64,000 nucleotides of DNA, from the NCBI RefSeq assembly GCF_003669015.1, contig NZ_CP033069.1:4288501-4352500 (forward strand), read 5' to 3'. Position 1 is the stretch's first letter, and each line of letters opens with the position of its first letter. The stretch comes from Acidovorax sp. 1608163. GTDB taxonomy: Bacteria; Pseudomonadota; Gammaproteobacteria; Burkholderiales; Burkholderiaceae_C. Of this stretch, positions 46,667-54,709 are shown in pieces. The position numbers and the translations under genes are program-made. The notes under the pieces are model-generated. The model was not told the origin of the DNA, searched no databases, and saw only the letters and a program-made list of their open reading frames with translations.

Positions 46667-47235
46667 CGATCCAGCCACAGCCACACCAGGATAGGCGCCA
46701 AGGTAGGCACCACCAACGAGCCCACCTGGTAGCCGTACACGATGGCCTCCAGCTGCCACTGCGCAATGCGCAGCAGCCGGGCATCCACCTGGGTGGTCAG
46801 CACCACCTGCATCAGCGCATACATCGTCAGGCTGAAAGCCTGCGCGGGCAGCAGCACCAGGTAGCCCACCAGCGCACGCAGCCAGCGCTTAGGACCCCGG
46901 GCTGCCAGCAGCAACGCCAAGAAAATGGGCAGGCCATAGGCGTAGCGCGCGGGGTTTACGTCAATGGTGACCTCGGCCTTGCGGCCACCGGCCGACGGCA
47001 CCGGAATGGCCACCCGGGTGTCCACGTCCATCACGCCTGGGCGCAGGTGCACTTCGCGCACCCACATGGGCGCCGTCTGCTCCAGCGTCACGCTGGACAG
47101 CACGCCCACGGGGTACGAAGTCCACGGAGAAATCTGCGTCCACAGCACGGTGAGCGCCAACATCCAGCCAAAGGCGGACAGGACAAAAATTGCAAACGGA
47201 GAAGGACGGCGCATGGTCTTCAAGCCCTCACTCAT
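46555..47235 (-). CDS. Exosortase H-associated membrane protein
   Basis: A 226-residue protein with an N-terminal helix (about 15-35), a periplasmic section of about 60 residues (VREVHLRPGVMDVDTRVAIPVP), and three further helices in the C-terminal half. A Pro/Ala-rich tail ends the protein. Proteins of this form accompany exosortase H genes, with which it shares a one-base overlap (TGATG). The role is presumably to help the exosortase process its substrates. I chose the ATG at 47235 and not the TTG just before it. Its tail overlaps the convergent regulator gene. Confidence 0.78.
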   Translation of the reverse strand: MSEGLKTMRRPSPFAIFVLSAFGWMLALTVLWTQISPWTSYPVGVLSSVTLEQTAPMWVREVHLRPGVMDVDTRVAIPVPSAGGRKAEVTIDVNPARYAYGLPIFLALLLAARGPKRWLRALVGYLVLLPAQAFSLTMYALMQVVLTTQVDARLLRIAQWQLEAIVYGYQVGSLVVPTLAPILVWLWLDRQFVAKVVVPVWRPSPAAVAATPVAPAAPAPSEPGAS

Positions 47236-47744
47236 CAAGCTGCAGCCGCTTCAGCGGGGGCCGCTGCGGCCTTGTTGCCGGCGCGCACCCACAGCAGCCA
47301 CACGATCAGCACATCCAGCATGATGAGCGCCTGCCACAGGTACTCGTGCGCAAAGTTGAACACCTGCGTATTCCACTGCCCCAGGTAAAACAGGCTGATG
47401 ACCCGCACCATGTTGAGCCCCTGCACCGCCACAAACCCCGCCGCCAAGCCGATGAGCTTGTGCCTCCACGACGAGGGGAACGCCACCACCGCCGCAAACA
47501 ACACAATGCACGCCTCAATGCCGTTGCAGCCGGGCTCGATCGACACGCCAAAGCCGGTCACCGTGTTCCACAGCACCTTGCCTGCCGCCGCCGCACTGCT
47601 GTCAAACCAGGTCACCAGCCCTGCGCACATGCGGGCCAGCAGCATCGTCCAGGGCAGCACCACATGCTGCTGCACCACGCCCAGCATGTTGATGCCGAAC
47701 AGCGACAGCTGCAGTGCCAAAAATGTGAGAAAGAAACGGGCCAT
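47235..47744 (-). CDS. xrtH: Exosortase H
   Basis: A 169-residue integral membrane cysteine transpeptidase-like protein with about five helices. The exosortase catalytic set is visible: Cys73 (EPGCNGIEA), Arg114 (LNMVRVISLFYLG) and His133 (FNFAHEYLW). The short single-domain form fits XrtH, which sorts proteins with IPTL-CTERM tails to the cell surface. No IPTL-CTERM substrate gene is in this window. AGGTGG precedes the ATG. Coupled to the associated membrane protein gene. Confidence 0.87.
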   Translation of the reverse strand: MARFFLTFLALQLSLFGINMLGVVQQHVVLPWTMLLARMCAGLVTWFDSSAAAAGKVLWNTVTGFGVSIEPGCNGIEACIVLFAAVVAFPSSWRHKLIGLAAGFVAVQGLNMVRVISLFYLGQWNTQVFNFAHEYLWQALIMLDVLIVWLLWVRAGNKAAAAPAEAAAA

Positions 47745-48183
47745 GAACCACCTGGAGCGAGAAAGAAGGGAAAGAAGCCGGGCGCAAACGGGGCCAGCAG
47801 GCCACCCCAGCCCGGCGGCCGGTTGGGCGTGCGAATTATCAAGCGATCTGCCGCGAATGGCACCAAAAACTTGGCATCCCGTGCGGGTGTGCCGCAGCCC
47901 ACCACAAGGCCACCGGGCCCAGCCACGCCGATGCGTTCAACATCGTTAACCTTTGGGGCCCTGGGAGCGCGCGCCACAGCCTTCTACACTGCGCCGACCC
48001 AGGGGCGTTATAGCCACCTCTACTGGGGGCTTACAGCCCACTTGACCCGGGTCATATTCCCCTTGCGATCCCCAGAAACTGGGCGCACAGTGCCGCAACA
48101 ATCCATCAGCCCACCCCGTCCATTCACCCACCAGCCCGTCCTGTCCGCCTGCTGACAGGGTGTGAACGCCATCACCGAGCCCC
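47745..48183. promoter_or_regulatory. Divergent region between xrtH and a hybrid kinase gene
   Basis: 439 bases without a convincing gene. TGACCCGGGTCA, a perfect 12-base palindrome, lies at 48043-48054, about 130 bases before the kinase start, next to AT-rich TATTCC. The first 100 bases next to xrtH are GC-rich without structure I recognise. It probably holds the promoters of both units. Confidence 0.4.
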
Positions 48184-51129
48184 ATGCGCCGCGAACGTTT
48201 TTTCTCCCACCTGCCCCTGGCAGCCAAAATCAGCCTGCTGGTCGGGCTGATGGGCCTGGTGTCGATGGCCATCATTGGCTACGCCATGGTCAGCATGCGG
48301 CAGATGGACACGCAGTACCGCGCCTTGATCGCGCTGGAGTCCGAGCTGACCCACAGCTTTGGCGACGCGAGCGTGCTGCTCAGCGAGACCCACGGCCTCG
48401 TGTCTGGCATGGCCAACACCCCCCGCAGCCCTGTGCAGGCCGCAGCGGCCAAGCCCACACAGCGGCTGCGCGCGGTGCAGCGTGATTTTGAAATGACGCT
48501 GAACGACATTGCACAGCGCATGCCCCACAAGGGGCGGGATCTGATGGCACTGCGGCTGCGCTCGCAAGAGGTGTTCGATGCAGGCCAGCAAGTCCTCAAC
48601 GCAGCAGAAGCAGCCCCCGCCCGCCCAGGCATCAACACCCACGCCAGCAACCACCTATACCAGGACTTCGAGCCTGCGATGGTGCAGCTCAAGCAAGGGC
48701 TGGAGAGCCTGCGCAGCCGCTCGCACGCCGAGTTCGAGGCGCTGGTAGAGCAGCAAAACGACGCCACCAGCGACACCCTGTGGTCCATGGCTGCGGCTGT
48801 CGTGGCCGCGCTGGCGCTGGTGCTGGTGCTGTCGGTGTACGTGGCGGTGACGCAAATCTCGCGCCCCATCACCGATCTGGCACGCATCATGAATCGCCTG
48901 GCCTCGCAGCAGTATGGCGGCGCCATCCCCGCCACCCGCCGCCGCGACGAGGTGGGCACCATGGCCCGGGCGCTGCAGGTCTTCAAGAACACCATGCAGC
49001 GCGCCGACAAGCTCACCGCACAGGTGCAACGCAGCGAAGAAGCCCGCAAACTGTCTGAACAGCTGGTGGACCTGACCAGTGCCATCCCTGGCGTGGTATT
49101 TCAGCTGCACCTGCAGCCCAACGGCACCTGCCGCTTTTTGTTCGTGAGCGACAAGGCTGCGGAAATGCCGGGCCTGCAGGTGCTGGTCCTGCTGCGCAGC
49201 GGCGGCTCGGTGGGCGAGGCGTATTCGGTTCCGCAAAGCGTGCAGCAGCGCGTGCAAGCACGCTTCATGGAACGGCTGCACACCCAGGCCCCACTCGACT
49301 TTGACACCGAAGTGCTGCACGAAGGCACATCCCGGTGGCTGCAGACCTCGGCCACCGCACGGCGGCTGGAAGACGGCAGCGTGCTCTTTCATGGCGTATG
49401 GATGGACGTGACCGAGCGCAAGAGCCAGACCCGCGCCATGGCCACCGCCAAGGAAGCGGCCGAGCGCGCCGCGCAAGAGCGGGCCCGCTTCCTGGCCGTG
49501 ATGAGCCACGAGATCCGCACCCCACTCAACGCCATCCTGGGCATGGCCCAGCTTGCACTGAAAGAAGAGCTGCCCCCGCCCCAGCGCGAGCGCATCGAGC
49601 AAATGCACCGCGCAGGCCGGCACCTGCTGGGCATCCTGAGCGACATCCTGGACTTCTCCAAAATCGACGGCGGCCACCTGGTGCTGGAGAACAAGGCCTT
49701 TGCCCTGTCGCCCGTACTGGCCACGCTGGTCGACCTGCTCAGCCCCAAAGCCCACGCCAAAGCGCTGCAACTGCGCCTGGAAGTGGCCGACGAGGTGCCC
49801 GAACAGCTGATGGGCGACAGCCAGCGCCTGTCCCAAATCCTCATCAACTACGTGCACAACGCCATCAAGTTCACCCACCAGGGCGAAGTGCTGGTGCGCC
49901 TGAGCGTGGCCCAGCAAGACAACAACAGCCTGCTGCTGCATGGCGCCGTGCAAGACACAGGCATAGGCCTCACGCCCGAGCAGATGCAGGGGCTGTTTGA
50001 GCCCTTCAGGCAGGGCGATAGCTCCATCACGCGCCGCTTTGGCGGCACGGGGCTGGGGCTCGTCATCTCGCGCCAGCTGGCCCGGGCCATGGGGGGCGAC
50101 ACCGGGGTGCAAAGCCAGCCCGGGCAAGGCAGCACCTTCTGGTTCACCGCACGCTTGCAGCGCGCCCCTGCCACAGACTGGGCGCGCGACGTGCTCACCC
50201 AGCCCCTGCAAACCACGGCCCTGGCCCCCGCCCACACAGCGGGGCTGCGCGTTCTGGTGGTAGACGACAACGACCTGAACCGGCAAGTGGCCAAAGGCCT
50301 GCTCGAAGCCGGAGGCCTGGTCGTGGACATGGCCCACGACGGAGCCCAGGCTGTGGAAACACTCACCCAGGCCAGCGACAACACCTATGCCGCCGTGCTG
50401 ATGGACATGCAAATGCCCGTGATGGATGGGCTCAGCGCCACACGCGCCCTGCGCGCCCTGCCCCGCTTCGAGGCCCTGCCCATCATCGCCATGACGGCCA
50501 ACGCCAGCACCGCCGATGTGGAGCGCACCCGCGCTTGCGGCATGAACGACCACATCGCCAAACCCCTGCTGGAAGCACCACTGTGGCACACCCTCTCGCG
50601 CTGGCTGGCCAACGCCCGCAGCACCCGCGCGCCCAGCCCGCAGCCGATCACGGCACCGGCAACGCAGCCCTCCATCAGCACCGCCCCGGCCCCCGTCGCC
50701 GCCGTTGAGATTCCGCAGGCATCGACAGCCGCCAGCACCACCACCACCGTGTTCGACGCATCGCTGCTGCAAGACCTGCAAGACACCATCCCCACCGCGC
50801 GACTGCTGCCCCTCATCGACCAGTTCATCCAGGACTGCGAGCGCCGGGTAGAACGCATCACCCAGGCCGCGCACAGCCGCCAATGGGAAACCCTGCGCCG
50901 CGAAGCCCACGACCTGGGCGGCACCGCAGGCAGCTTTGGCCTGAGCCCCCTGGGCGAGCTGACCCGCCCCCTGGAAGCCGCCGCCAAGGCCCAGGACGCC
51001 GCCACCATCGACCGCTGCCTGCCCGAACTGCAACACCTGGCCCGCCAAGGCCTGACGCAATTGGGAGCCCATGTGCGCGCACTGCAGACGCCGCATCAGG
51101 GACAGCGTGGGCAGGGGGCATCAGCGTGA
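48184..51129 (+). CDS. Hybrid sensor histidine kinase with receiver and Hpt domains
   Basis: A 981-residue membrane kinase. Helix 1 lies at 14-36, a periplasmic sensor at about 37-198, helix 2 at 199-222 and HAMP at about 223-275. A PAS-like domain spans about 290-412. HisKA carries His442 (MSHEIRTPLN). HATPase has NAIKF, DTGIGL and GTGLGLVIS. The receiver (about 688-805) has Asp741 (VLMDMQMPVMDG). A Pro/Thr-rich linker leads to an Hpt domain (about 860-970) with His909 (EAHDLGGTAGSFG). This is a complete three-step relay that needs an external response regulator. The regulator at 45851 is the nearest candidate. Divergent from xrtH. Confidence 0.93.
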   Translation: MRRERFFSHLPLAAKISLLVGLMGLVSMAIIGYAMVSMRQMDTQYRALIALESELTHSFGDASVLLSETHGLVSGMANTPRSPVQAAAAKPTQRLRAVQRDFEMTLNDIAQRMPHKGRDLMALRLRSQEVFDAGQQVLNAAEAAPARPGINTHASNHLYQDFEPAMVQLKQGLESLRSRSHAEFEALVEQQNDATSDTLWSMAAAVVAALALVLVLSVYVAVTQISRPITDLARIMNRLASQQYGGAIPATRRRDEVGTMARALQVFKNTMQRADKLTAQVQRSEEARKLSEQLVDLTSAIPGVVFQLHLQPNGTCRFLFVSDKAAEMPGLQVLVLLRSGGSVGEAYSVPQSVQQRVQARFMERLHTQAPLDFDTEVLHEGTSRWLQTSATARRLEDGSVLFHGVWMDVTERKSQTRAMATAKEAAERAAQERARFLAVMSHEIRTPLNAILGMAQLALKEELPPPQRERIEQMHRAGRHLLGILSDILDFSKIDGGHLVLENKAFALSPVLATLVDLLSPKAHAKALQLRLEVADEVPEQLMGDSQRLSQILINYVHNAIKFTHQGEVLVRLSVAQQDNNSLLLHGAVQDTGIGLTPEQMQGLFEPFRQGDSSITRRFGGTGLGLVISRQLARAMGGDTGVQSQPGQGSTFWFTARLQRAPATDWARDVLTQPLQTTALAPAHTAGLRVLVVDDNDLNRQVAKGLLEAGGLVVDMAHDGAQAVETLTQASDNTYAAVLMDMQMPVMDGLSATRALRALPRFEALPIIAMTANASTADVERTRACGMNDHIAKPLLEAPLWHTLSRWLANARSTRAPSPQPITAPATQPSISTAPAPVAAVEIPQASTAASTTTTVFDASLLQDLQDTIPTARLLPLIDQFIQDCERRVERITQAAHSRQWETLRREAHDLGGTAGSFGLSPLGELTRPLEAAAKAQDAATIDRCLPELQHLARQGLTQLGAHVRALQTPHQGQRGQGASA

Positions 51130-51145
51130 GGGGATGGAGAATGTG

Positions 51146-51426
51146 GCTATCGGCCAGGAGCGGACAGTCGCTATGAGGGATTTTTCTTGCTGCGCTATTG
51201 GGGCAATTCAGAACAGTACCAAGCCCGGTCACATGGTTCGGATTGATGACGACAGCGCGAACTCCGGTGGTTTCCTGATACTTGAGTGGTGGGAAGGCTC
51301 AACCGGCCCGAACGTCAACGGCGCTTTCGATTCTTGGGTCGATAACGAATTGGCCGTGTCAAAGTTCTTGCAAGAGACTGGCTGGTGCATTGTGTGGCGC
51401 TAACATTTCGCCTATCGGCCAGCAGC
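51146..51426 (+). repeat. Imperfect direct repeats flanking a small gene
   Basis: CTATCGGCCAGGAGCGGACAGTC at about 51147 and CTATCGGCCAGCAGCAGTC at about 51412 share the core CTATCGGCCAG-N-AGC. They bracket the 76-codon gene at 51173. Such paired GGCCA-containing motifs around small orphan genes suggest a mobile cassette or duplication, but no recombinase is present. Confidence 0.5.
51173..51403 (+). CDS. Small hypothetical protein
   Basis: A 76-residue soluble protein, acidic and Trp-rich (GGFLILEWWEGSTGP, FDSWVDNELAV, ETGWCIVWR). Its codon use is less GC-rich at third positions than the neighbours, suggesting transfer. I do not recognise the family. The ATG at 51173 is inside the first flanking repeat's edge and has no strong ribosome site (GGAG at 51157 is 13 bases away). 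Size and composition would suit an immunity or antitoxin protein, but nothing in the sequence shows that. Confidence 0.5.
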   Translation: MRDFSCCAIGAIQNSTKPGHMVRIDDDSANSGGFLILEWWEGSTGPNVNGAFDSWVDNELAVSKFLQETGWCIVWR

Positions 51427-51479
51427 AGTCTCCCAAAGATACCTCCCGTTATGCAAATGACCAAATCTGGGGATCTCGG

Positions 51480-51842
51480 ATGAAGCAGGTCCACGCGACA
51501 ATTCTTGGCTTTTTGCTTGCCCCCCTGGTCCCTGCGACCCTGCTTTCGCTGACAAGTCCTGACCTCACCAATGGCAGTTGGAAAGTGACGGGCACGTGGG
51601 TCATAGTTTTCTACCAGTTCACTTTGATTATCACGGGCGCTTTAGGAATTCCCCTTTACCTTGTCGTTCGACGCTGGGGGCAGATAACGTGGTGGTCTGC
51701 CCTGTTGAGCGGTGCTGCTGTTGGGATGGCTTTGTGTACGGTGACGCAGGCGACCGCGCACGCGGCGTTATTCGGAGCAGGCGCGGGCGCGGCTGAGGCG
51801 CTTGTGTTCTGGGCAGTTTTGCGCCTAGGTCGAGCCAGCTGA
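51480..51842 (+). CDS. Hypothetical four-helix membrane protein
   Basis: A 120-residue protein with four hydrophobic segments (about 5-23, 38-62, 70-92 and 95-118). No family recognised. It has a lower GC content than most of the window. Small four-helix inner-membrane proteins of this kind are common and uncharacterised. The ATG at 51480 is chosen as the first before the hydrophobic start; an upstream frame is open but reads as non-coding. Confidence 0.6.
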   Translation: MKQVHATILGFLLAPLVPATLLSLTSPDLTNGSWKVTGTWVIVFYQFTLIITGALGIPLYLVVRRWGQITWWSALLSGAAVGMALCTVTQATAHAALFGAGAGAAEALVFWAVLRLGRAS

Positions 51843-51871
51843 AGACGGCTGCTCCTTTTAGACATGCTTCG

Positions 51872-51889
51872 AGCACTTGATCAAGTGCT
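51872..51889. promoter_or_regulatory. 18-base perfect palindrome
   Basis: AGCACTTGATCAAGTGCT is self-complementary over its full length and lies 30 bases after the small membrane protein gene, without a T run. It may be a terminator stem or a dimeric regulator site. The following 245 bases up to 52135 show nothing else I recognise. Confidence 0.45.
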
Positions 51890-52134
51890 GTCGTCGTAAG
51901 AGCGTGTCTTACAAGTGTCCGCTACGGACCCAAAGCCCCCTTCTCACGCAAACTCAGAACCACCACGTTAACAGCCACAACAGGCCCCGACCCGATACGG
52001 CAACACCACCCCGTTATGCTGCGCACTGACGATCACCCGGCGCACAACTGCGCTGGATGCGCCTCCCCGCCCCGGCAAGCATTTCCAACGCCCGGTTCAC
52101 AGGCCCTTGCACCCAACGCTCATCGCCCACCGCC

Positions 52135-52443
52135 ATGAAAGACCTGATCCGCAATCTGTTGTCCATCCGCCAAAAGCGCAAGACCGCGCCCGTGGGGCCC
52201 TTGCCGCAGGTGGGGGCGGCCCTCATCCGTGGCACGGTCAAGATGAAAGTCACCCACCCCGTGCCGCTTGAGCTGTGGGATTGGCTGGTGCTCTCGGGCT
52301 GGCGCAATGTGCCGGTGAAGAATGACCGGCGCAGCTACCAATGGCTACCCGATGCCGCGCTCAAAGAGCTGCTGGATGCAGACCCGGCGCAGCGCAACCA
52401 AGCGCATGCGCGTGTGCTGGCGCAGAGCAAGGCAGACGCATAG
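52135..52443 (+). CDS. Hypothetical protein
   Basis: A 102-residue basic protein. The start MKDLIRNLLSIRQKRK is strongly positive. The middle, PLELWDWLVLSGWRNVPVKNDRRSYQWLPDAAL, resembles a compact conserved domain of unknown function. Normal GC codon use for the window, so it is likely native. The ATG at 52135 lies in front of the conserved part; no clear ribosome site. A terminator follows. Confidence 0.65.
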   Translation: MKDLIRNLLSIRQKRKTAPVGPLPQVGAALIRGTVKMKVTHPVPLELWDWLVLSGWRNVPVKNDRRSYQWLPDAALKELLDADPAQRNQAHARVLAQSKADA

Positions 52444-52487
52444 ACCTATAGCGCCCCGCCCCCCGGTGGCTCCCGCTGCCCCACAAA

Positions 52488-52520
52488 AAACCCCGGATGC
52501 GCGCAAGCACACCGGGGTTT
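52488..52520. terminator. Bidirectional terminator between convergent genes
   Basis: AAACCCCGG (52488-52496) pairs with CCGGGGTTT (52512-52520), 15-base loop, with A residues before and T-rich sequence after. It serves the hypothetical gene on the plus strand and may serve htpG on the minus strand. Confidence 0.75.
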
Positions 52521-52577
52521 ACTATTATTTTTATAGCTGCTAGCGCTTATTCCATAATCGCTAGCAGCCTATTTGGC
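52520..52577 (+). repeat. Dispersed short repeat, copy 6
   Basis: TACTATTATTTTTATAGCTG, then CTAGCGCTTATTCCATAATC, then GCTAGCAGCC. The first part (CTATTATTTTTATAGCTGC) is shared with copy 1 before ybeY. It lies between the terminator and the htpG stop. Confidence 0.75.
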
Positions 52578-52584
52578 ATCAAAA

Positions 52585-54558
52585 CTACGCCAGCAAGGCA
52601 TTCACGCGCTTGACGTACGCAGCGGGGTCTTCGGGCAAACCGCCCTCGGCCAGCAGGGCCTGGTCGAACAGGATGTGGGCCAGGTCGTGGAAGTGCACGC
52701 TGCCGTCGAGCTTTTTGACCAGCGCATGCTCGGCATTCACTTCCAGCACAGGTTTGGTCTCGGGCGCCTGCTGGCCGGCCTGCTTGAGCATGCGGGCCAG
52801 CTGGGTGCTCATGCCATCGTCCTGCACCACCAGGCAAGCGGGCGAGTCGACCAGGCGGGTGGTCACGCGCACGTCTTCGGCCTTGTCCTTCAGGGCTTCT
52901 TTCAGCTTGGCCAGCACGGGCTTGAAGGCTTCGGCAGCCTCTTCGGCGGCCTTCTTTTCGGCCTCGTCTTGCAGCTTGCCCAGGTCCACAGCGCCCTTGG
53001 CCACGCTTTGCAGCGGGGTGCCGTCAAACTCCTGCAGGTAGTTCAGCGCCCACTCGTCCACGCGGTCGGTCATGAGCAGCACTTCGATGCCCTTCTTCTT
53101 GAAGACTTCGAGCTGAGGGCTGTTCTTGGCGGCGGCCAGGGTGTCGGCGGTGATGTAGTAAATCGCCTCCTGGCCTTCCTTCATGCGGGCCTTGTAGTCG
53201 GCAAAGCCCACCGTCACAGCGTCGCTGGTGGTGGATGCAAAGCGCAGCAGCTTGGCCAGGCGCTCGCGGTTGCCAAAGTCTTCGCCCAGGCCTTCCTTCA
53301 GCACGGCGCCAAACTCGGCGTAGAACGCGGTGTACTTGCCTTCCTTGGCCTTGTCGTCGGCATCGACCACATCGGTCACGCCATCGGCACCTGCCGTGGT
53401 GTCGTGCTTGTCGTGTTTGGCCAAGTCTTCCAGCATGCTCAGCACGCGCTTGGTGGAGCCTTCGCGGATGGAGCGCCCGTCGCGGCTTTCCTGCAGCAGC
53501 TCGCGGCTCACGTTCAGCGGCAGGTCGGCCGAGTCGATCACGCCCTTGACGAAGCGCAGGTAGGTGGGCATCAGCGCCTCGGCGTCGTCCATGATGAAGA
53601 CGCGCTTGACGTACAGCTTCACGCCCGCCTTCTTGTCGCGGTTCCACAAATCGAACGGCGCCTTGGCAGGGATGTACAGCAGCTGCGTGTACTCGGTGTT
53701 GCCTTCCACGCGGTTGTGCGCCCAGGTCAGCGGGGCCTCGTGGTCGTGGCTGATGGTTTTGTAGAAGTCGGCGTACTGCTCTTCGGTGATGTCCTTCTTG
53801 GGGCGCGTCCACAGGGCGCTGGCCTTGTTGATGGTTTCCCACTCACCGGTCTTGACCATGCCACCGGGCTGACGGCCGCCGTTTTCGTCCGATGGATTGA
53901 TCAGCTCGCCGTCTTTCCACTCTTCCTTTTCCATCAGGATGGGCAGGCTGATGTGGTCGGAGTATTTGGCGATGACCTGCTTGAGCTTCCAGGCGTTGAG
54001 GTATTCCTCGGCGTCGTCGCGCAGGTGCAGGATGATGCTGGTGCCGCGTGCAGCGCGGGTGATGGTTTCGACCTCGAAGTCGCCCGTGCCGCCGCTGATC
54101 CAGCGCACGCCTTCGTCGGCCTGGAGGCCCGCACGGCGCGATTCCACGGAGATCTTGTCGGCCACGATGAAGCCGGAGTAGAACCCCACGCCGAACTGGC
54201 CGATGAGCTGGGCGTCTTGCTTCTGGTCGCCGCTGAGCTTGCCCATGAAGTCCTTGGTGCCGCTCTTGGCAATCGTGCCCAGGTGATCAATGGCCTCTTG
54301 CTGGCTCATGCCGATGCCGTTGTCGGTGATGGTCAGCGTCTTGGCATCTTTGTCGAAGCTCACGCGCACTTCGAGGTTGGGGGCGTCTTCAAACAGCGCG
54401 GAGTTGTTCAGGCCTTCAAAACGCAGCTTGTCGCATGCGTCTGAAGCGTTGGAGATCAGCTCGCGCAGGAAAATTTCCTGGTTGGAGTACAGCGAATGGG
54501 TGACCAGGTGCAGCAGCTGAGCCACTTCGGCCTGGAACGACAGGGTTTGCTTGCTCAT
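52585..54558 (-). CDS. htpG: Chaperone HtpG (Hsp90)
   Basis: A 657-residue Hsp90. The N-terminal GHKL ATPase has [34 protein letters not shown] and [11 protein letters not shown]. Middle-domain RGVIDS-like [17 protein letters not shown] and the C-terminal dimerisation region follow. It refolds and holds client proteins under heat stress. The ATG at 54558 is the family start ([18 protein letters not shown]). A sigma-32 type promoter lies upstream at 54647-54675. The 22 codons before the ATG are open but belong to the leader. Confidence 0.97.
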   Translation of the reverse strand: MSKQTLSFQAEVAQLLHLVTHSLYSNQEIFLRELISNASDACDKLRFEGLNNSALFEDAPNLEVRVSFDKDAKTLTITDNGIGMSQQEAIDHLGTIAKSGTKDFMGKLSGDQKQDAQLIGQFGVGFYSGFIVADKISVESRRAGLQADEGVRWISGGTGDFEVETITRAARGTSIILHLRDDAEEYLNAWKLKQVIAKYSDHISLPILMEKEEWKDGELINPSDENGGRQPGGMVKTGEWETINKASALWTRPKKDITEEQYADFYKTISHDHEAPLTWAHNRVEGNTEYTQLLYIPAKAPFDLWNRDKKAGVKLYVKRVFIMDDAEALMPTYLRFVKGVIDSADLPLNVSRELLQESRDGRSIREGSTKRVLSMLEDLAKHDKHDTTAGADGVTDVVDADDKAKEGKYTAFYAEFGAVLKEGLGEDFGNRERLAKLLRFASTTSDAVTVGFADYKARMKEGQEAIYYITADTLAAAKNSPQLEVFKKKGIEVLLMTDRVDEWALNYLQEFDGTPLQSVAKGAVDLGKLQDEAEKKAAEEAAEAFKPVLAKLKEALKDKAEDVRVTTRLVDSPACLVVQDDGMSTQLARMLKQAGQQAPETKPVLEVNAEHALVKKLDGSVHFHDLAHILFDQALLAEGGLPEDPAAYVKRVNALLA

Positions 54559-54610
54559 GGGTGGGTTCTCTCTCTCGGTAGATTCAATGGAATATGCAAA
54601 GGGGCTGGCA

Positions 54611-54650
54611 AAAAAGAAAATCACGCATGCCAGACCGGCAGGCGTGATTT
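54611..54650 (-). terminator. Terminator of the DHH gene, overlapping the htpG heat-shock promoter
   Basis: On the minus strand, AAATCACGC (54650-54642) pairs with GCGTGATTT (54626-54618), and inner TGCC pairs with GGCA around a five-base loop. TCTTTTTT follows. This is a good intrinsic terminator for the upstream DHH gene. Its 5' arm overlaps the -10 element and expected start of the htpG promoter, so only read-through transcripts contain the whole hairpin. Confidence 0.7.
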
Positions 54651-54675
54651 ATGGGCAACGGGAAGGGGTTTCAAG
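54647..54675 (-). promoter_or_regulatory. Sigma-32 heat-shock promoter of htpG
   Basis: Reading the minus strand, CTTGAAA (54675-54669) is followed after 13 bases by CCCATAAAT (54655-54647). This matches the sigma-32 pattern CTTGAAA-N11-15-CCCCATnT closely. The expected start near 54640 gives an 80-base htpG leader. Confidence 0.8.
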
Positions 54676-54709
54676 GGGGCACTTCACCGCGCCCTTGAGC
54701 GTCTCCCGA

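Noticed and set aside
48655..51096. An 813-codon minus-strand frame opposite the hybrid kinase
   Set aside because: It is a shadow of a GC-rich coding sequence. Composition is His/Gln/Val/Gly-biased with no domain, and the plus-strand product has every expected kinase motif.
52573..54444. A 623-codon plus-strand frame opposite htpG
   Set aside because: Antisense shadow of a conserved Hsp90 gene with no recognisable motif and no ribosome site.
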